A stretch of DNA of 64,000 nt from Adiantum capillus-veneris (GCA_014529385.2 CM043950.1:64746935-64810934), one strand, 5' to 3'; positions 11,302 through 23,308 are shown, counted from the first letter of the stretch. Made by a program: numbers and translations. Notes: a model not told the origin generated them from the sequence alone.

Positions 11302-11744
11302 TTAGCAATGGGATTGTGCTAGCTAGGGTGGATGAAAGAGAAACATCGTGCAAGTGTGTGAGTGTGCAAGATTATCACTCAAGTGAATTAGATTCCAAGA
11401 TAGAATTAGCTTGGACTCATAAACACAATCTTGAGTATTGACTTAGCTTAGCACAGGCTCACCATAGACAAGCATGTAGTGCAAAATAGAGTTGTGTTTA
11501 TTCATTCATGAAATGAGCTTTAAGTAGCTCTACAGCTTGCTCCACAGCATGTGGGATAATTCCACTCTTCTCTCCTTGACTCGTACTTTTGGACAAACCT
11601 CCCAATTTACAATCCTCCCCTTGAGGTTTGGACTAAGACAAAATACTGAAGATGAAATATCCACACACGATTATAAGTTGGTATCCACACAGGATGGTAA
11701 TATCCACACAAGCTAACAAAATCCATATAGAATGATAATACACA
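11302..11744 (-). repeat. Possible copia LTR (3' LTR of the gag remnant at 11.8-12.7 kb)
   Basis: On the minus strand a G-run (TAGGGGGGA near 11,755) just after the gag remnant looks like a polypurine tract. The following segment would start TGTGTATTATC near 11,744 and end CATTGCTAACA at 11,302, giving TG...CA borders. No second copy was found, so this is an inference. Confidence 0.3.
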
Positions 11745-11841
11745 AGAAAAAAAAAATCCCCCCTACAAGTAGAGAGGCTTCAGCTTCAAAGTACGTCTTT
11801 ATAAAAGACAAGGTTGTTCTTGCCTTCGTCTTTTTCGTCTT

Positions 11842-12690
11842 CTACCATGTGAGATGATCCTTTGTAGCTTCAGTTGTTGCTTCTACTACTGTTCCTTTCT
11901 CCACTACTAGTACCTCCATTTGAGTAGCATCGAGAAGGAGGGCGTCCCTTATTACCGCATTTGTTGCTAGATTGTTTGCGTAACAGTCTTTTGCTACGTA
12001 TCCCATTCTTCGACATTCATAACACTTTCTTCTTGCTGATGATGTTGACGGTGAATATCTTAGCCTTGAGAATGTCGTGACAAAAGCCCCTCCTAATGAG
12101 GTCAATGAACCTTTTTTCTTTCTTTCTTCTTCTTGGATTGAGTTGATGACATCTTGGAAAGGTGGAGCTGGTTCTTTTTCATCAAGAATTAGGACTAAGT
12201 GGTCAAGGAAGGTGGAAGTGCATTTAATAGTACGGCCACTTTTTCATCTTCTAGTACTTTGACGTGGATGTAAGTGAGCTGTGTGACAATGCTCTTAAGC
12301 CTATTTACTAGGCTAGCAATGTCCTCCCCTTCAATCGTAATAATTTTGTAAAGTTGTCTTTTGAGACTAACTTTACTTCTTTTGGCCCTGGCCCCAAAAT
12401 TTCTTTCTAGGACATGACAGGATTCATGTGCGTGCTTACATTCGTCTATAAAATGCGCATAGTTTCCATACAAGGAGGTGATGATGATTCCTAACTCTAG
12501 TTCCATCTTTGTCCAAATTTTGTGCACTTGCTATGGGTGTGGATGTCCTAGTGTGCACTCCATCGGGTTTGGCTTATTGCTCTAAGGCAATGTTGATGAC
12601 AGACCACAAACATTTTCTCATAAGGTATCCTCTTAATTTTGTTTGCCAGGTGTGAAACCCTTCCCCATTGAATTTTTCTATTCTCTTGTC
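11842..12690 (-). pseudogene. Ty1/copia gag remnant
   Basis: The minus strand encodes pieces of a copia-type gag (UBN2/Retrotran_gag family): FNGEGFHTWQTKLRGYL near 12,640; then 12,527-12,195 with CHVLERNFGARAKRSK, LKRQLYKI, EGEDIASLVNRLKSIV and VAVLLNALPPS; then 12,105-11,842 with a zinc knuckle CYECRRMGYVAKDC. The knuckle's histidine is replaced by tyrosine (expected C-x2-C-x4-H-x4-C). At least two frame changes and a stop separate the pieces. No protease, integrase or reverse transcriptase follows before the purine run at 11,755, so the copy is a deletion derivative or was non-autonomous. Confidence 0.8.
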
Positions 12691-12867
12691 TCCCAATTGT
12701 GCTAATAGAGGGGTCTTAGCTTAGTAGACTCTCCTAGCCAGTGTCTACCTTTTTACATGAGCATAATTTCCTCTTCAAAGATGATAGAAGATTTATTTGC
12801 AAATTTTTGAGCTTGGCTGCAAATTTTTAGGGTTCATTGCAAGATAGATAGATAGATAGATAGATAG

Positions 12868-12933
<66 letters not shown>

Positions 12934-13638
12934 CCTTGTGTGAAGCTCCTCTTCACTAGAGTGAAGCCCCTCGTCACAATAGATAGTGCTCTTAAAAGTT
13001 TTTTTTTTGAAATCTGTGCTTGGAGAAGTTCTTTTGAATTTTTATGAGATCTTGAGGTCCGTCTTTGAATGCCTTTTGGAAGGCTCCCTTTTGAGAGCTC
13101 AATGGTTCTCTTTGAGTGATCTGCAACCCTTTTGAATGGTTTTGCTAAAGCTCGGTGGGATTAGGTGTTTTCCTTTGTAGACTTGGTGTGAACCACCCTT
13201 GGATGCTTAGGTTCGCTAGGCTCTCCAGACCATGGGAAACAACCTCTGGGAAGAATCCGAGCAGCGGGGTCAGGCTTGGGCAGCACAGGCACACAGGGCA
13301 GATTTGGGCAGCACAGGCAAGGCGGGGGTAGCCTCGGGCAGCACGGGCAAAGCGGGCAAGCCTTTGGGCAGGTGGGGGCAGGGCGGTTAGCTTCCTGGCA
13401 GCACGGGTCGAGTTGATGAGAAAAAAGAAGGTTGTCTCCGTGAAGCACCCCTTGCGGACCCGACCCCACAGATTCAAGTAACGCTTGCCGCATTATACAG
13501 ATCCGCCCAAGTTCCCTCAAGACCCCACATGATTGACAATAGGACGCTCAAGGCAAGCTAGCGAACACAGCCTTTGGCTTTTCTTGATATGAATCTAGAA
13601 GTTAAGGATTATATTTTAAATCCGAAAAAGATTCACAC

Positions 13639-13680
<42 letters not shown>

Positions 13681-14028
13681 TTTCAAGCAAAAATTGGGGA
13701 TGGTGTAGAGGGAGCTCCTAGGCTTGGATTGAAGAGGTAGGGGCTCTATGGAAAGTGCTTGAGGAGTACTTTGCAATGATGTGGGCAATGCTTGGCAATT
13801 GTAAAGTTGAAAATTTTAATTTGAAGGTGCAAATGATGCAAAATTGATACCAAAGCACCAATCTAAATGCAAGTTTGATGAGAAATTTAATGAATTCTAA
13901 TGCTAATTAGGATTCCAATTAGTAAGTGAGAGTAGTGGCTCAAGAGTCTTTAGCTTGAGAACATGCTCATGCACACCGCACCATGCATGCATGCATCCGT
14001 GTACAGACATTCTTCAACTAGTATCAGA
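12691..14028. other. Spacer with compound microsatellite, GC minisatellite and (AC)n
   Basis: 12,843-12,930 is (GATA)n(AT)n(GA)n. 13,262-13,410 is a GC-rich minisatellite of about 30-bp units each starting GGGCAGCA(C). 13,639-13,676 is (AC)n. The proline/cysteine-rich minus-strand open frames at 13,145-13,520 are products of the minisatellite. No gene seen. Confidence 0.7.
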
Positions 14029-14040
14029 GTCGTGATCGTA
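14029..14040 (+). other. Degenerate copia primer-binding site
   Basis: TAGTATCAGAGT differs slightly from TGGTATCAGAGC, the usual plant copia site complementary to initiator methionine tRNA. It precedes the copia-derived region at 14.9-16.2 kb and follows a segment ending CATTCTTCA, the likely end of a decayed 5' LTR. Confidence 0.5.
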
Positions 14041-16203
14041 GAGAGCACGACAACTTTGAGAGCTTCGAGGCAATAGCTCGCTCGCTCTCGACCGGGAGAG
14101 ATTAATAAATTTCCAAAGCTTTGCGAGAATGCAATGGGAGCTTATCAGCTCAACTAAGAGTGATGTATGCTCTTGTGGAAGATTAGAAGATAGTGTGAAA
14201 GATTGTGTGTAAGTGAAGGTGTTGCCCTAAAAACTGTGTGCATAGCAGTACTGTTTTGAGATTTGTTTGTCTCCTTGTAGAAGACAGATTTGAATATTTT
14301 TCTCCACCGGCCCATCCTTTTCGACATGGACTATAACTTTGCAGAAGAAAGTTTTTACAAACTCCTCACCGTTTTGCTGATATTCAGCTTAGACTAACTG
14401 TATACAGAAATTGCACGTTTTTTGTTTTCGCATAGTGTGCGAGTTTGATGCACTTTTGGAAGCATGGTAGATTCTTTAAGTGGGTGCATAAATTTTGAGC
14501 TGAAGATGCAATTTTAGCTTGTGCAGAGCTTGTGGTTTCAGGGTTTTTGGTAGATTTGTGCAAAGAGTCACAGAGGCGTTTACACACCATCGAAGTGGTC
14601 TCTTTAGAGACACGATTTTTGGAGCACCTAGGTGGAGCTTCTTTCACAGGTTTTCACAAGATACTTTGGCAAGAAATTTTGTGCCTTTGTTTATGATCTT
14701 TGTAGATGGATTTGCATATGGTTATGGCGCATGGTTGATGCCCATTGTACATGCATTTTGGCGAGCACGTTCAAGTGCCCATGAACTCTCATGAGAGCAT
14801 TGTTTTCACATAATTGATTAGGTTTCTGGATTGCAACTTTTTCAACGCTTGTTTATACGCGATCACTCCGTGGATATAGGTTGAGTGCGGATTGCCATTG
14901 TATGTGAAATTGTGGATTCATTTTGATATTTCTATTCATTGGCATTGAGTAGTGTTATGGTTCATGGTTTAGAGTCCTCTTTTAGAGACTTTAGTGATCG
15001 AGTCACATTTTCCTTTAGCATTCCTCCTGATTACATGTCTTTGAGAAGTGACAGTTCTCCACGTTGGCTGCTAGATGAGGATGCAGTTTTCCATGTCACA
15101 CCGCATTGTGATTGGTTTAACACCTTCTCTAGTGGGATTTTTGGTTGCCTACACTTGGCCGATGGTTCGGCGTTTAACATAGAGGGTGCAAGAGATGTTT
15201 CTTTGTCATTGCCCAGTGGTGCATCATACACGCTACGACATGTGCGCAATGTTGCTTAGCAGAGACAGGGCTTGATCTCAATGAAACAGTTAGCAAACTT
15301 TGGTTGTCAGATACTGCTTAGAGAGCAATTTTCCCAGATGCATTGTGGTTCATTAGTGATTGCCAGAGGAGCCCGCAACGGCCTGGTATATCATATGCAT
15401 GTGTCTGAGGTTCGAGATGGCATAGTCTCAATTTTTTTACTGGCATGCTTTGAGCGAGAGACGATACATGTCTCCTTTGCAGGTGAGCCCCACCATGCTC
15501 ATAAGACAAAGCATTTAGTTATGCATGACGTGCTAGTAGACTCTCTAGAGACTGAGGTAGAGTGGCAGTGCTCTAGTGAGACACAACAGGTGTTGTCAGA
15601 ATTTTTGTAGGCAGAGGTAGAGCAGGTCTGCTCCCTAAAGACATAGGATGAGATGACAGGTATGGAGTTTTTTTATATGATCATGCTAGAGGCTGATGAG
15701 GTGATACCAACACACACGCATCAAGCCCCTATGGATGAAGGGGAGGTGGTCCTCCAGGAGTTAGAGTCAACACATCCATTTCTGACAACTAGTCCTAATG
15801 ATGCAGAGTATGCACATAGCGTAGGGGAGGAGAGTACAACTAGGTTTACGTAGATTCTGTCAGTGTTTGGGCGTCTCGTGTACGACTTGTCAGTGTCATG
15901 GCCCGACCTAACAGCTATAGTGGGAGCGTTTGCAGCACGGATTGTTAGTCGTGAGATGACTCACACTAGCATAATGCATAGTGGAGTTTTGCAGACCATA
16001 CAAAGAAGTCTACGAGATTTACATGTAGCATCTAGCGTGGGTATGCACGATCGCCTACCACGAGAGCCGATACGACTGCATGTAGATTGACTGAGGGAGC
16101 GAGTGGACGTAGGTTGAGAGAGTCCTCACATGTTTTCTTGTACATACTAGTAGTTTAGCTAGTAGGATCCATTTATTGGCACATTCGCCTTTAAGTGGAA
16201 GAT
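14041..16203 (+). mobile_element. Ty1/copia-derived non-autonomous element (internal part)
   Basis: From primer site to polypurine tract the element is only about 2.2 kb. 14,939-15,259 holds the protease/GAG-pre-integrase junction: WLLDEDAVFHVTPHCDWF, where the usual LDSGA active site reads LDEDA, then LPSGASYTLRHVRNVA. 15,272-15,610 continues with LISMKQLANFGCQILL and RNGLVYHMHV (GAG-pre-integrase). 15,653-16,090 is an unrecognised tail. Stops at 15,257, 15,608, 15,851 and 16,088 break it. Gag, integrase core, reverse transcriptase and RNase H are absent. The end AAGTGGAAGAT at 16,193-16,203 is a typical copia polypurine tract. The copy is a deleted derivative that would have needed proteins from another element. 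Confidence 0.7.
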
Positions 16204-16500
16204 TGTTGGGGTGCATGCACATGTGCCTTGCCCAGCTGACCAGGCTATGGGCATCCATCCACTGATACCTTATTTTTGTGTACATATACAAAAAATAAGG
16301 GGCAACTCATACTAGAGTCTTGCACGCATCTGTGCACATGCACTTTTCAACGTATTCTCACATGTATACAAGTAGTCCACTTTTGCTACTTTAAACAAGT
16401 CTGGAATTCTAAAATAGGTGCGTTGTGAAAATGACGAGATTATCCAAGGAAGCAAGGAAGTGGTTGTATCTATTGAAAAAAAGAGAAGCTTTGGTAAGTG
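16204..16500 (+). repeat. copia LTR (3'), partial
   Basis: It starts TGTTGGGGTGC directly after the polypurine tract. Its first ~125 bp (to TTGCAC at 16,325) reappear in reverse orientation at 18,545-18,668. The far end is not determined. Confidence 0.6.
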
Positions 16501-18050
16501 GGTCAAAGCATTAAAAGCTATAACACTCCATTCTAGTTGACATCACAAAGAAAGATAGTGGTACAAGCCAGCTTGAGGATGCTACCCTACATTGTATGGA
16601 TCTCTCTCAAGTAACTTGCATAGGTTTGCTACCAAAAATCCACTCTGTAGTATTGTTGATCCCTCAAGGCATGAGCTATGCTTGAAGTCTTTTATACATA
16701 GGTACACTAAGTTAATATAACTTCTCCACTCATAATTGTGAGTGGCAAAAAAATTTTAAAAACCAACAAACTACAAACGAATTCAAATAAAGCTATTTAT
16801 GAAAGGATCCATTCAATTATAATCAAATGAAGTATATAAACATTTGTAAGTCTTTCTATACACAATTCCAGTCTATGCGTTTTTAAAGAGAAAATTTTAT
16901 AAATCTGATCTCTTTTTCTAAGACTTATTCTAATGTTTAGGCTACATATTTTCTCTTTTTATTTCTTTGTAGCTAGTAATTGACCTTTTTGTGGACTTTT
17001 CAAGCGCTATGATTATAAGTTGACATACATCTTTCCTCCATCTTCCCATCCTCAAGTGAGATGGAAGCAAAAAAGTTCAAAGTAGTTAAAATCAAAATGG
17101 TACGTCTTTCATATTAGTTATCAAAAAAATAGCAAAGAGTAAAATTGATGTGCAAAGAAAATAAAATATATATCTCTCTCTCTCTCTCTTTCTCTCTCTC
17201 CATCCCTCCACACACACACACACAACACACTAAAAGCCTCATAAATAAAGTGAAGGTTGACGTTGGCATTCTAAAACAAAGAAAGCCTAAATTAGCATCA
17301 TGAAACAAAAAGGCTCTACCTTTGATTGAGTAAAATTTCTCAAAACCCTTCAATTGGTGGAGAAAATTGTAAGCATAGCATCCTTTGTGGAACTATATAA
17401 GGATTCCTTGATAAAGCATTAAGGAGTCCTTCATAAAGCATTGGATTTGTTGTGCAATTGTGGACCATTGGGTAAAGCTTGTATATTAGTGTCACATGGC
17501 CATTTATTTATTTTTGAATATTTTTTTTATGTCTTTGTGAGAGGTGTTGATATTTGTGTATCTCTCTCTTTAAAGAGGGCCATTGAATATTGGGTCACCG
17601 ATAATATTTTTGGTCCTCTTCCACCTTTTTTGGCATGCTAAAGGCCTTAGTATAATAGTGTCCATATGGGTGAAGGTCATTCAATTTGATTGTTTGACAT
17701 GTGTCCCTCTAAAAGCTTAAAAGTATTTTTGTTATGTTCTTTCAACTGCTATTTTCCAAAGCTGCATTCATTTGTTTGGAAATTGTCATGTTGAAAATGA
17801 AAAAAGCTTGTAGAACAAAAGAGTAAATAGTGTATTCATAAGAGTTCAATCCATGATGTAAAGTATTGATTCAATAAAGTTTTTAATTGATTTGTAAAGT
17901 CTTTTCGTTTAAGGACTTTTTTTTTTGGGCAAAACTCACAAGTTATATTGATATATCTAAGAAATTACATATTCCTACCATGCTTATGACGAGCCATGGC
18001 CATTTCAAAGGATCATAGGCACATCGGTTGATTTATATTTCATCAAATTG
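16501..18050. other. Spacer with dispersed repeats
   Basis: 16,724-16,746 contains the dyad CTCATAATTGTGAG. 17,111-17,300, with (CT)n/(AC)n, is an inverted copy of 7500-7700. 17,530-17,600 resembles 7205-7270. No gene seen. Confidence 0.55.
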
Positions 18051-18059
18051 TTTTATCGT

Positions 18060-18461
18060 TTTCTATGTTTATTGAATTATATTTTTATGAGTATAATCTT
18101 CGACTCTTGCTCTTTACGCAACAATGCAATTTTAGCCTCATTGCGACTTGTCTAAAGAACAACCAGAATATCCCAAACTTGTTTTGTAGATTTTGTTGAA
18201 CAAATATGAGGATTAATCGTGTGCTTCATAGACAACATAATCAACGCATGAACCTGCATATCTCTCACATCCCAACGAGCTTGCTCAGTCGTAGGTAAAA
18301 CAACTCTGGCAACAACAACCATGTCACCAAAACCTGCAACATCCTCCACATTGCCTACACCCTTAGATCTATACTATACATCAATGCCCTGCACAATATT
18401 TCCGAAACCAATCTATCCTCAACAACAAACATCTTGAACACACTGTGTTGTTGTTAGCCAT
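18060..18461 (-). pseudogene. Ty1/copia gag N-terminal remnant
   Basis: On the minus strand an ATG at 18,461 starts MANNNTV. After a frame change, 18,349-18,152 encodes ARWDVRDMQVHALIMLSMK, HICSTKSTKQVWDILVVL, a stop, then TSRNEAKIALLRKEQESKI. These are typical of the first half of plant copia gag (UBN2-type). The frame fades out near 18,060 and no further domains follow. It lies just inside the reverse-orientation LTR fragment at 18,545-18,668, as expected for a 5' end, so this is a truncated copia copy pointing left. Confidence 0.75.
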
Positions 18462-18544
18462 GGAGAATATTTGCACTTGATGTGAAAAATGCCCAAAAAG
18501 AGGAGAAACGCAGCAGGACCAAGAGAGTACACAGTGTGTGGGTG

Positions 18545-18668
18545 AAGCAAGACTCTAGTATGAGCTACCCCTTATTCTTTGTATATGTACACAAAAATAA
18601 AGTATCAGTGGGGGTGGACGCCCATAGCCTGGGCAGTCGGGCAAGGCACATGCACTTGTATGCTAACA
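18545..18668 (-). repeat. copia LTR fragment, inverted relative to 16,204-16,325
   Basis: Read on the minus strand from 18,668 it starts TGTTAGCATACAAGTGCATG and continues GTGCCTTGCCC...CTATGGGC, CTGATAC, TTATTTTTGTGTACATATAC and ACTCTAGT, matching the LTR at 16,204. The copies diverge after TCTTGC. Confidence 0.75.
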
Positions 18669-18669
18669 T

Positions 18670-19240
18670 AGCTTGGGTCTTTATAAACTTCCCTCCCATG
18701 ATTAAGTAGTTCCTGCAAAAAAAAAAATCTCCAAATCTTCTATATCCATTTGCAGACCTTGATTGCCAATCCGTTTATAGTCAAACAATCTTTGATCAAG
18801 TGCAGGGGATTTTCACTCGCCGCTTTGTATCATGAACATCTATTGGATCCAATTCCTTTGACTAGAATCTTATTGCCTGTTGAAATAGCCCCTCAAAACA
18901 CCTTCCTCCCAAATCTTATTGCTGATCGAAATAGCCTCCTAAAGTATGGCCATAATCGAAAAGTTAACATTTAAAAGTTTGTTGGTTTTCTTAAAAAAGA
19001 CTTAAAGAGGAAGAGAGTTACGTGAACATATTAAATATTTATTGCTTTCATATACTATTGGACCTGCATTTTCATTGGATTCTTTTGTTTAGATTGCACA
19101 TTAGTTTTCTCATTACTTTCCCATTAAGCATCTTCCAAGATTCTTCCTAAACAAATGAGCCCAGATGACCTAGATGACTATATGTTTGTCTCATTTTGTT
19201 TTTTTGGAATAACAACACGAACCTTCACTTTTAGAATGCA
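18670..19240. other. No gene seen
   Basis: AT-rich sequence with no recognisable motif apart from a short A-run at 18,716-18,727. Confidence 0.5.
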
Positions 19241-20587
19241 TGCATGAATCTCATGTTGTTATCAAATCGTTTTAATAGAGAAAGTGATTATGATTGGAGG
19301 CTTGTTTTGCATGGGAAGAAGACATCCTGTCTTCAACTAGAGCCTGCTAACCAAGCACATTTCTTTAGGGCTCTGAAGATAAGGAAGAGTCGAGGCCGCG
19401 TGCAATATCCCATGCTGAGGCCCTGTGTGCCAAATTTATGGTCTCATTGGTTAAACAGGACCAAAGCTTGGGCTATCATGACCAAGGAAATGCTTGATGC
19501 AGCTAATCTGGGATCGAAAGGGGGATAGTGGAAGGGGGTTGTGATGCACGACAAACTTCTCGCCCTGAAGTGGTCTAATATTAGTTCTGGTGGACTCTCA
19601 GGGGAACTGGTGAGGAAGTGCAAACGAGCAACTGAGGTTTTGGAATGGGGATAAAAAACCAGATACTTCAAGAACTCCATTTTGCACTGGTCCCCTTGGC
19701 TCTCTAAAATATTGGGGCCGCCACAAAGCCCCTATTGGGTAGAAATAGCTAGGAATGTGAATAATAAGGGGCTCGTTCGACTGAAGCAATTCTGGGATGG
19801 TAACAATAAGTGCTGGAAAACTGCCGACTCTGTAGCAATTCAATATCAACTGAATGGCTTTGAGATCTTACTAGTCTACAGGGTGTTAAAGGAGCTTGAT
19901 AAGGTGGTGATGCCAATTTGTGAATCCAATTTTGGGTGGGATGCTTGGAGATGGCCCGAGAGTAGCCTCTTCTGGAAACCTCATTCTAAAGGCATTTACC
20001 ATGCACTAATGCACGAGGAGAACTGGTGTAGCCCCCTCAACAAGTTATGGAAGAGGCACTGGACGGAAAAACGGTGGGAGGAAGTCATGGAGAAGATCTG
20101 GAAGCCAAGGTGGCCTCAGTATATGAAGGTTTTTTTGTGGAAAGTGATGTGGGGTGCTCTGCCGACGGGCGTAAAGATACAAGAAAGAGGAATCGGGTCT
20201 TCTGGTTGCTCGGGGTGCAGAATAGCTAGTGAAGACCTAGCCTACCTGTTCATGGGATGACAAGCTATCAGTGGCCTGGCTGGGAAAATATGCAAGTGGA
20301 TTCAAAGGACTTGGAAAATTAAGTTCTTCAAGAATGATCTGATCTTTGGTAGTAACAGGATGGGAAGTCCCGCTATTATTGTTTGCACTCAAATAATCAG
20401 GTACTACTTCTTTCACCATATTTGGCAAGCAAGGAACCGCAGAGTGTTTAAGGGGGATCTGGCTGTGGCAAGTTTTTGTGAAATCATACAAGAGAGCAGA
20501 GTGACGATCCACATGATCAGAGGAAAACAAGCCTCAGAGGACTGGTCCAGAACCATGCAGATCATGATGACATCTTGTAATAAGTAA
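19241..20587 (+). pseudogene. LINE ORF2 C-terminal remnant (zf-RVT)
   Basis: One reading frame runs about 450 codons without a frameshift. It contains RVQYPMLRPCVPNLWSHW (near 19,400) and, near 20,085-20,260, a zf-RVT region: KIWKPRWPQYMKVFLWKV, LPTGVKIQERGI, CSGC and LAYLFMG. The last part reads IWQARNRRVFKG, typical of plant LINE C-termini. Three stops interrupt it: TAG near 19,526, TAA near 19,652 and TGA at 20,258. The TGA sits where a zinc-binding cysteine is expected after HLFxG. The endonuclease and reverse transcriptase core are missing, as in a 5'-truncated LINE insertion. A short 3' tail ends with a small A-run near 20,718. Confidence 0.75.
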
Positions 20588-20837
20588 AGCCTAGGAGTAG
20601 CGGTTGCTCTGCCAAGCAAAGAATTTGTAATCCTCTGACCCTCAAGGTTCGGTCTGAGCTTGAGATTGATGTATATTTCTGATGTTAATACTATCCACTC
20701 ACAATTGTGAGTTTTGCAAAAAAAAAGGTTGTATCGAATCATTCATGTCTACAATTATTGCATCCCTCCTTAGAAGCATGTCACTTGAAAGCACGTGGAT
20801 TCAACACCACAAGGTCTTTATGTGTATGTCAATTTGT

Positions 20838-20897
<60 letters not shown>

Positions 20898-21120
20898 CCC
20901 AAATCAGCACTAAGCAACACCCATATTTGGGGGGGGGGGGGGGGGGCATGGGATCAAAGGCGGAGGAGCTCAACGCGCAAAAGCAGAGGAGATCGCAGTC
21001 GCAACACTCAAATCAAAAACTAAACATGGACGGACACTAAACCTATACATCCTGAAAAATGCAAGTTAACTTATAATATAATGTTGTAAAAACGATTGTG
21101 GGTACACAATGCATGTGCAG
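20588..21120. repeat. LINE 3' flank, (CT)n and poly-G
   Basis: 20,697-20,712 holds CACTCACAATTGTGAG. 20,727-20,840 resembles 7985-8130. (CT)n spans 20,842-20,894, and 20,930-20,946 is a run of about 17 G. No gene seen. Confidence 0.7.
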
Positions 21121-21330
21121 ATGAGATGGTTAGCCTATGTGACCCTAAACCCGGAAGATCAGGTCTTGGGTTCAAATTGCCCCACGACGCCTCATTTTTC
21201 CCGTTGGCCATGTTTAATACGCCTCGCCTTTTTGATGATGCGTCTCGTTTTTCTCGCTGATCCCGTTGGCCATGTTTAATACGCCTCGCCTTTTTGATGA
21301 TGCGTCTCGTTTTTCTCGCTGATCGGGTTT
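21121..21330 (+). mobile_element. SINE-like tRNA-derived head plus 62-bp tandem duplication
   Basis: 21,126-21,180 has tRNA-like promoter boxes: TGGTTAGCCTATGTGA (A box-like) and GGTTCAAATTGCC (B box-like) about 45 bp apart. It cannot fold an acceptor stem, so it is not a tRNA gene. A 62-bp unit beginning CCGTTGGCCATGTTTAATAC is duplicated at 21,201 and 21,263. Confidence 0.4.
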
Positions 21331-21499
21331 ATTGCTCCTCGAGATCCCGCCCTGCAACCCCGACCATTGATCCCATTACTCCACCGTGCATTTAATATGT
21401 GTGTCACTTAGTCTCAAGGCCCCCGCCCCCCCCAAAAGCACAAAAAACAAACAAAAAACCAAACCCCTCCAATTATACAGAATCTCCATACATTCCTTC

Positions 21500-21660
21500 A
21501 CATATGCGCCTCCTGTGCCAATCACAAGGATAACAGCCTTGCATTCATGGTGGAATCGAGCTCGGCTATGCAGGCTCAAAGCTGAATACTTTTCGCCTAA
21601 CCACTACACTGTGAAATCCTACTGCCCAATGCTGACGGCGTGGTATTAAAAAAAATCCTT
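21500..21660 (-). mobile_element. SINE-like tRNA-derived head, minus strand
   Basis: Read on the minus strand, TGTAGTGGTTAGGCGA (A box-like) is followed about 40 bp later by GAGCTCGATTCCACC (B box-like). Spacing and order fit a tRNA-derived SINE head. It faces the one at 21,121. No poly-A end or target duplication was confirmed. Confidence 0.4.
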
Positions 21661-22336
21661 GCCCATTGCCTGCGCTCGTTGCTCCCTGAGTTGTCAATTG
21701 CTGCATGCTTTGCATGACAGCTAGATACCCCCCTATACCTCCCATTTTCCTTCGCTCCTGCTTGCATGACATTGCTGCAATCTTTAGGAAACATTGTTTC
21801 GAGCTTGGAACCTGAAAGGAGGAATAGTGGGGCGGCAAATAGAGAAATCAGAAGACATGACTAAACAATGGTCCAACGGTCGATGCAGGCAATGTAGAGA
21901 GAGAGGGACAAACATGCTCCGCAAAGCTCGCCATGGAAGGTGAGTCTTAACACAGGCACCACAGCACCGTAAGAGGCACCATGAGCTTCAAAATCTAGAT
22001 TATTGATAGAACTTTCGACTAAAATAACCCTACCATCCACTAGCCTCTGCCATCCATAGGCAAAATCCTTTCTTTGACTGCATGAACTTCATTGTCCAAC
22101 AAGTTAAGTGCGTCGAACACCTCCTGAAGGCCTAACCTATAGGCAACTCCCAACCGTCTTTCCACAGTCACACAGAGAACACGGTTGCACCCTCGGTTGC
22201 TTTGCTTGCACGCAATGCAAAGAAGAAGTCATCACCTGTAGGGTGCTCCCCTCACCTCATGATGCATCCAAGCCTCTCCTTGTGTTACCTGGCTTGCGTT
22301 GTACGTCCTTTGGCTCCACAAACTATCCGATTCACC

Positions 22337-22373
<37 letters not shown>

Positions 22374-22579
22374 GTAGCCCCCTCGTTCTACCTTGCAGAT
22401 TCTACCTCACACTTCGCTCACACCTATCCATGCATGCTCTCCTCCATCACTCACAAGCACTCACGAACGGACGCAAGTCAACTCACCAACATACGATACA
22501 GAGCTTCCAACCACATGACGGGAGAAATAAAGGAGCATACAAACAAAACTTGCAACCGCTGAATCCGCGGCTTGGTGTG

Positions 22580-22612
<33 letters not shown>

Positions 22613-22692
22613 TTGATTTGAACACGACGTCTTCCTTTTTCCTTTCAAATTAACTTTTCTCCCAAGGGATCTTTCAAGATTCTTATTAAATA
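21661..22692. other. Spacer with (GA)n and (AC)n, no gene seen
   Basis: (GA)n 22,341-22,368 and (AC)n 22,579-22,608. Open frames spanning these are not gene-like. Confidence 0.6.
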
Positions 22693-23269
22693 GACATGGG
22701 TACAGACTTACTCGTTCTCTCCATTTGTTTAGGTCGAATCTTTCAAGATCCCCCTCATCCACCTATTGGCTCCAGTCTCATTCTCCGTTGCTTTGCCAAG
22801 TCCTCACCCTCGCTTCCGTCTCCTGCACCTACCCCTGGCTGAGATGCGTGCGCCCCCGCTTGCTTTGCCAAGTCCTCGTCCTCGCTTCCGTCTCCTACAT
22901 CTACCCCTGGCTGAGATGCATGCGCCCCCCCTTGCTTTGCCAAGTCCTCGCCCTCCCTTCCGTCTCTTGCACCTACCCCTGGCCCTTAGCCCCATCTTCG
23001 CCCCTGCTGGTAGTGGTGCAGCGTTGCTGATAGCATGCCTCTCTTGCAAGCCAGTCAAAGACGACACACAACACTCTCACCCTCACAACCTCAAATCACT
23101 GTCCTCCTAAGCTCATGGAACCCATCGCCTTTCTCAACCTCAGACTGCAATGCACCACACAATCATAGAAACAATTTTACAATCTTTACTGATCGCCGTC
23201 GCTGCGTAATCATGAGAGAGAGAGAGAGAGAGCTACTAGTGGACACACAGACACACATTGCCTCACGTA

Positions 23270-23308
<39 letters not shown>

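Noticed and set aside
21125-21185. A tRNA gene
   Set aside because: Has promoter-like boxes but no acceptor stem or cloverleaf.
22804-23067. Arginine-rich minus-strand frame resembling an RNA-binding protein
   Set aside because: Produced by the 72-bp minisatellite, which keeps several frames open at once.
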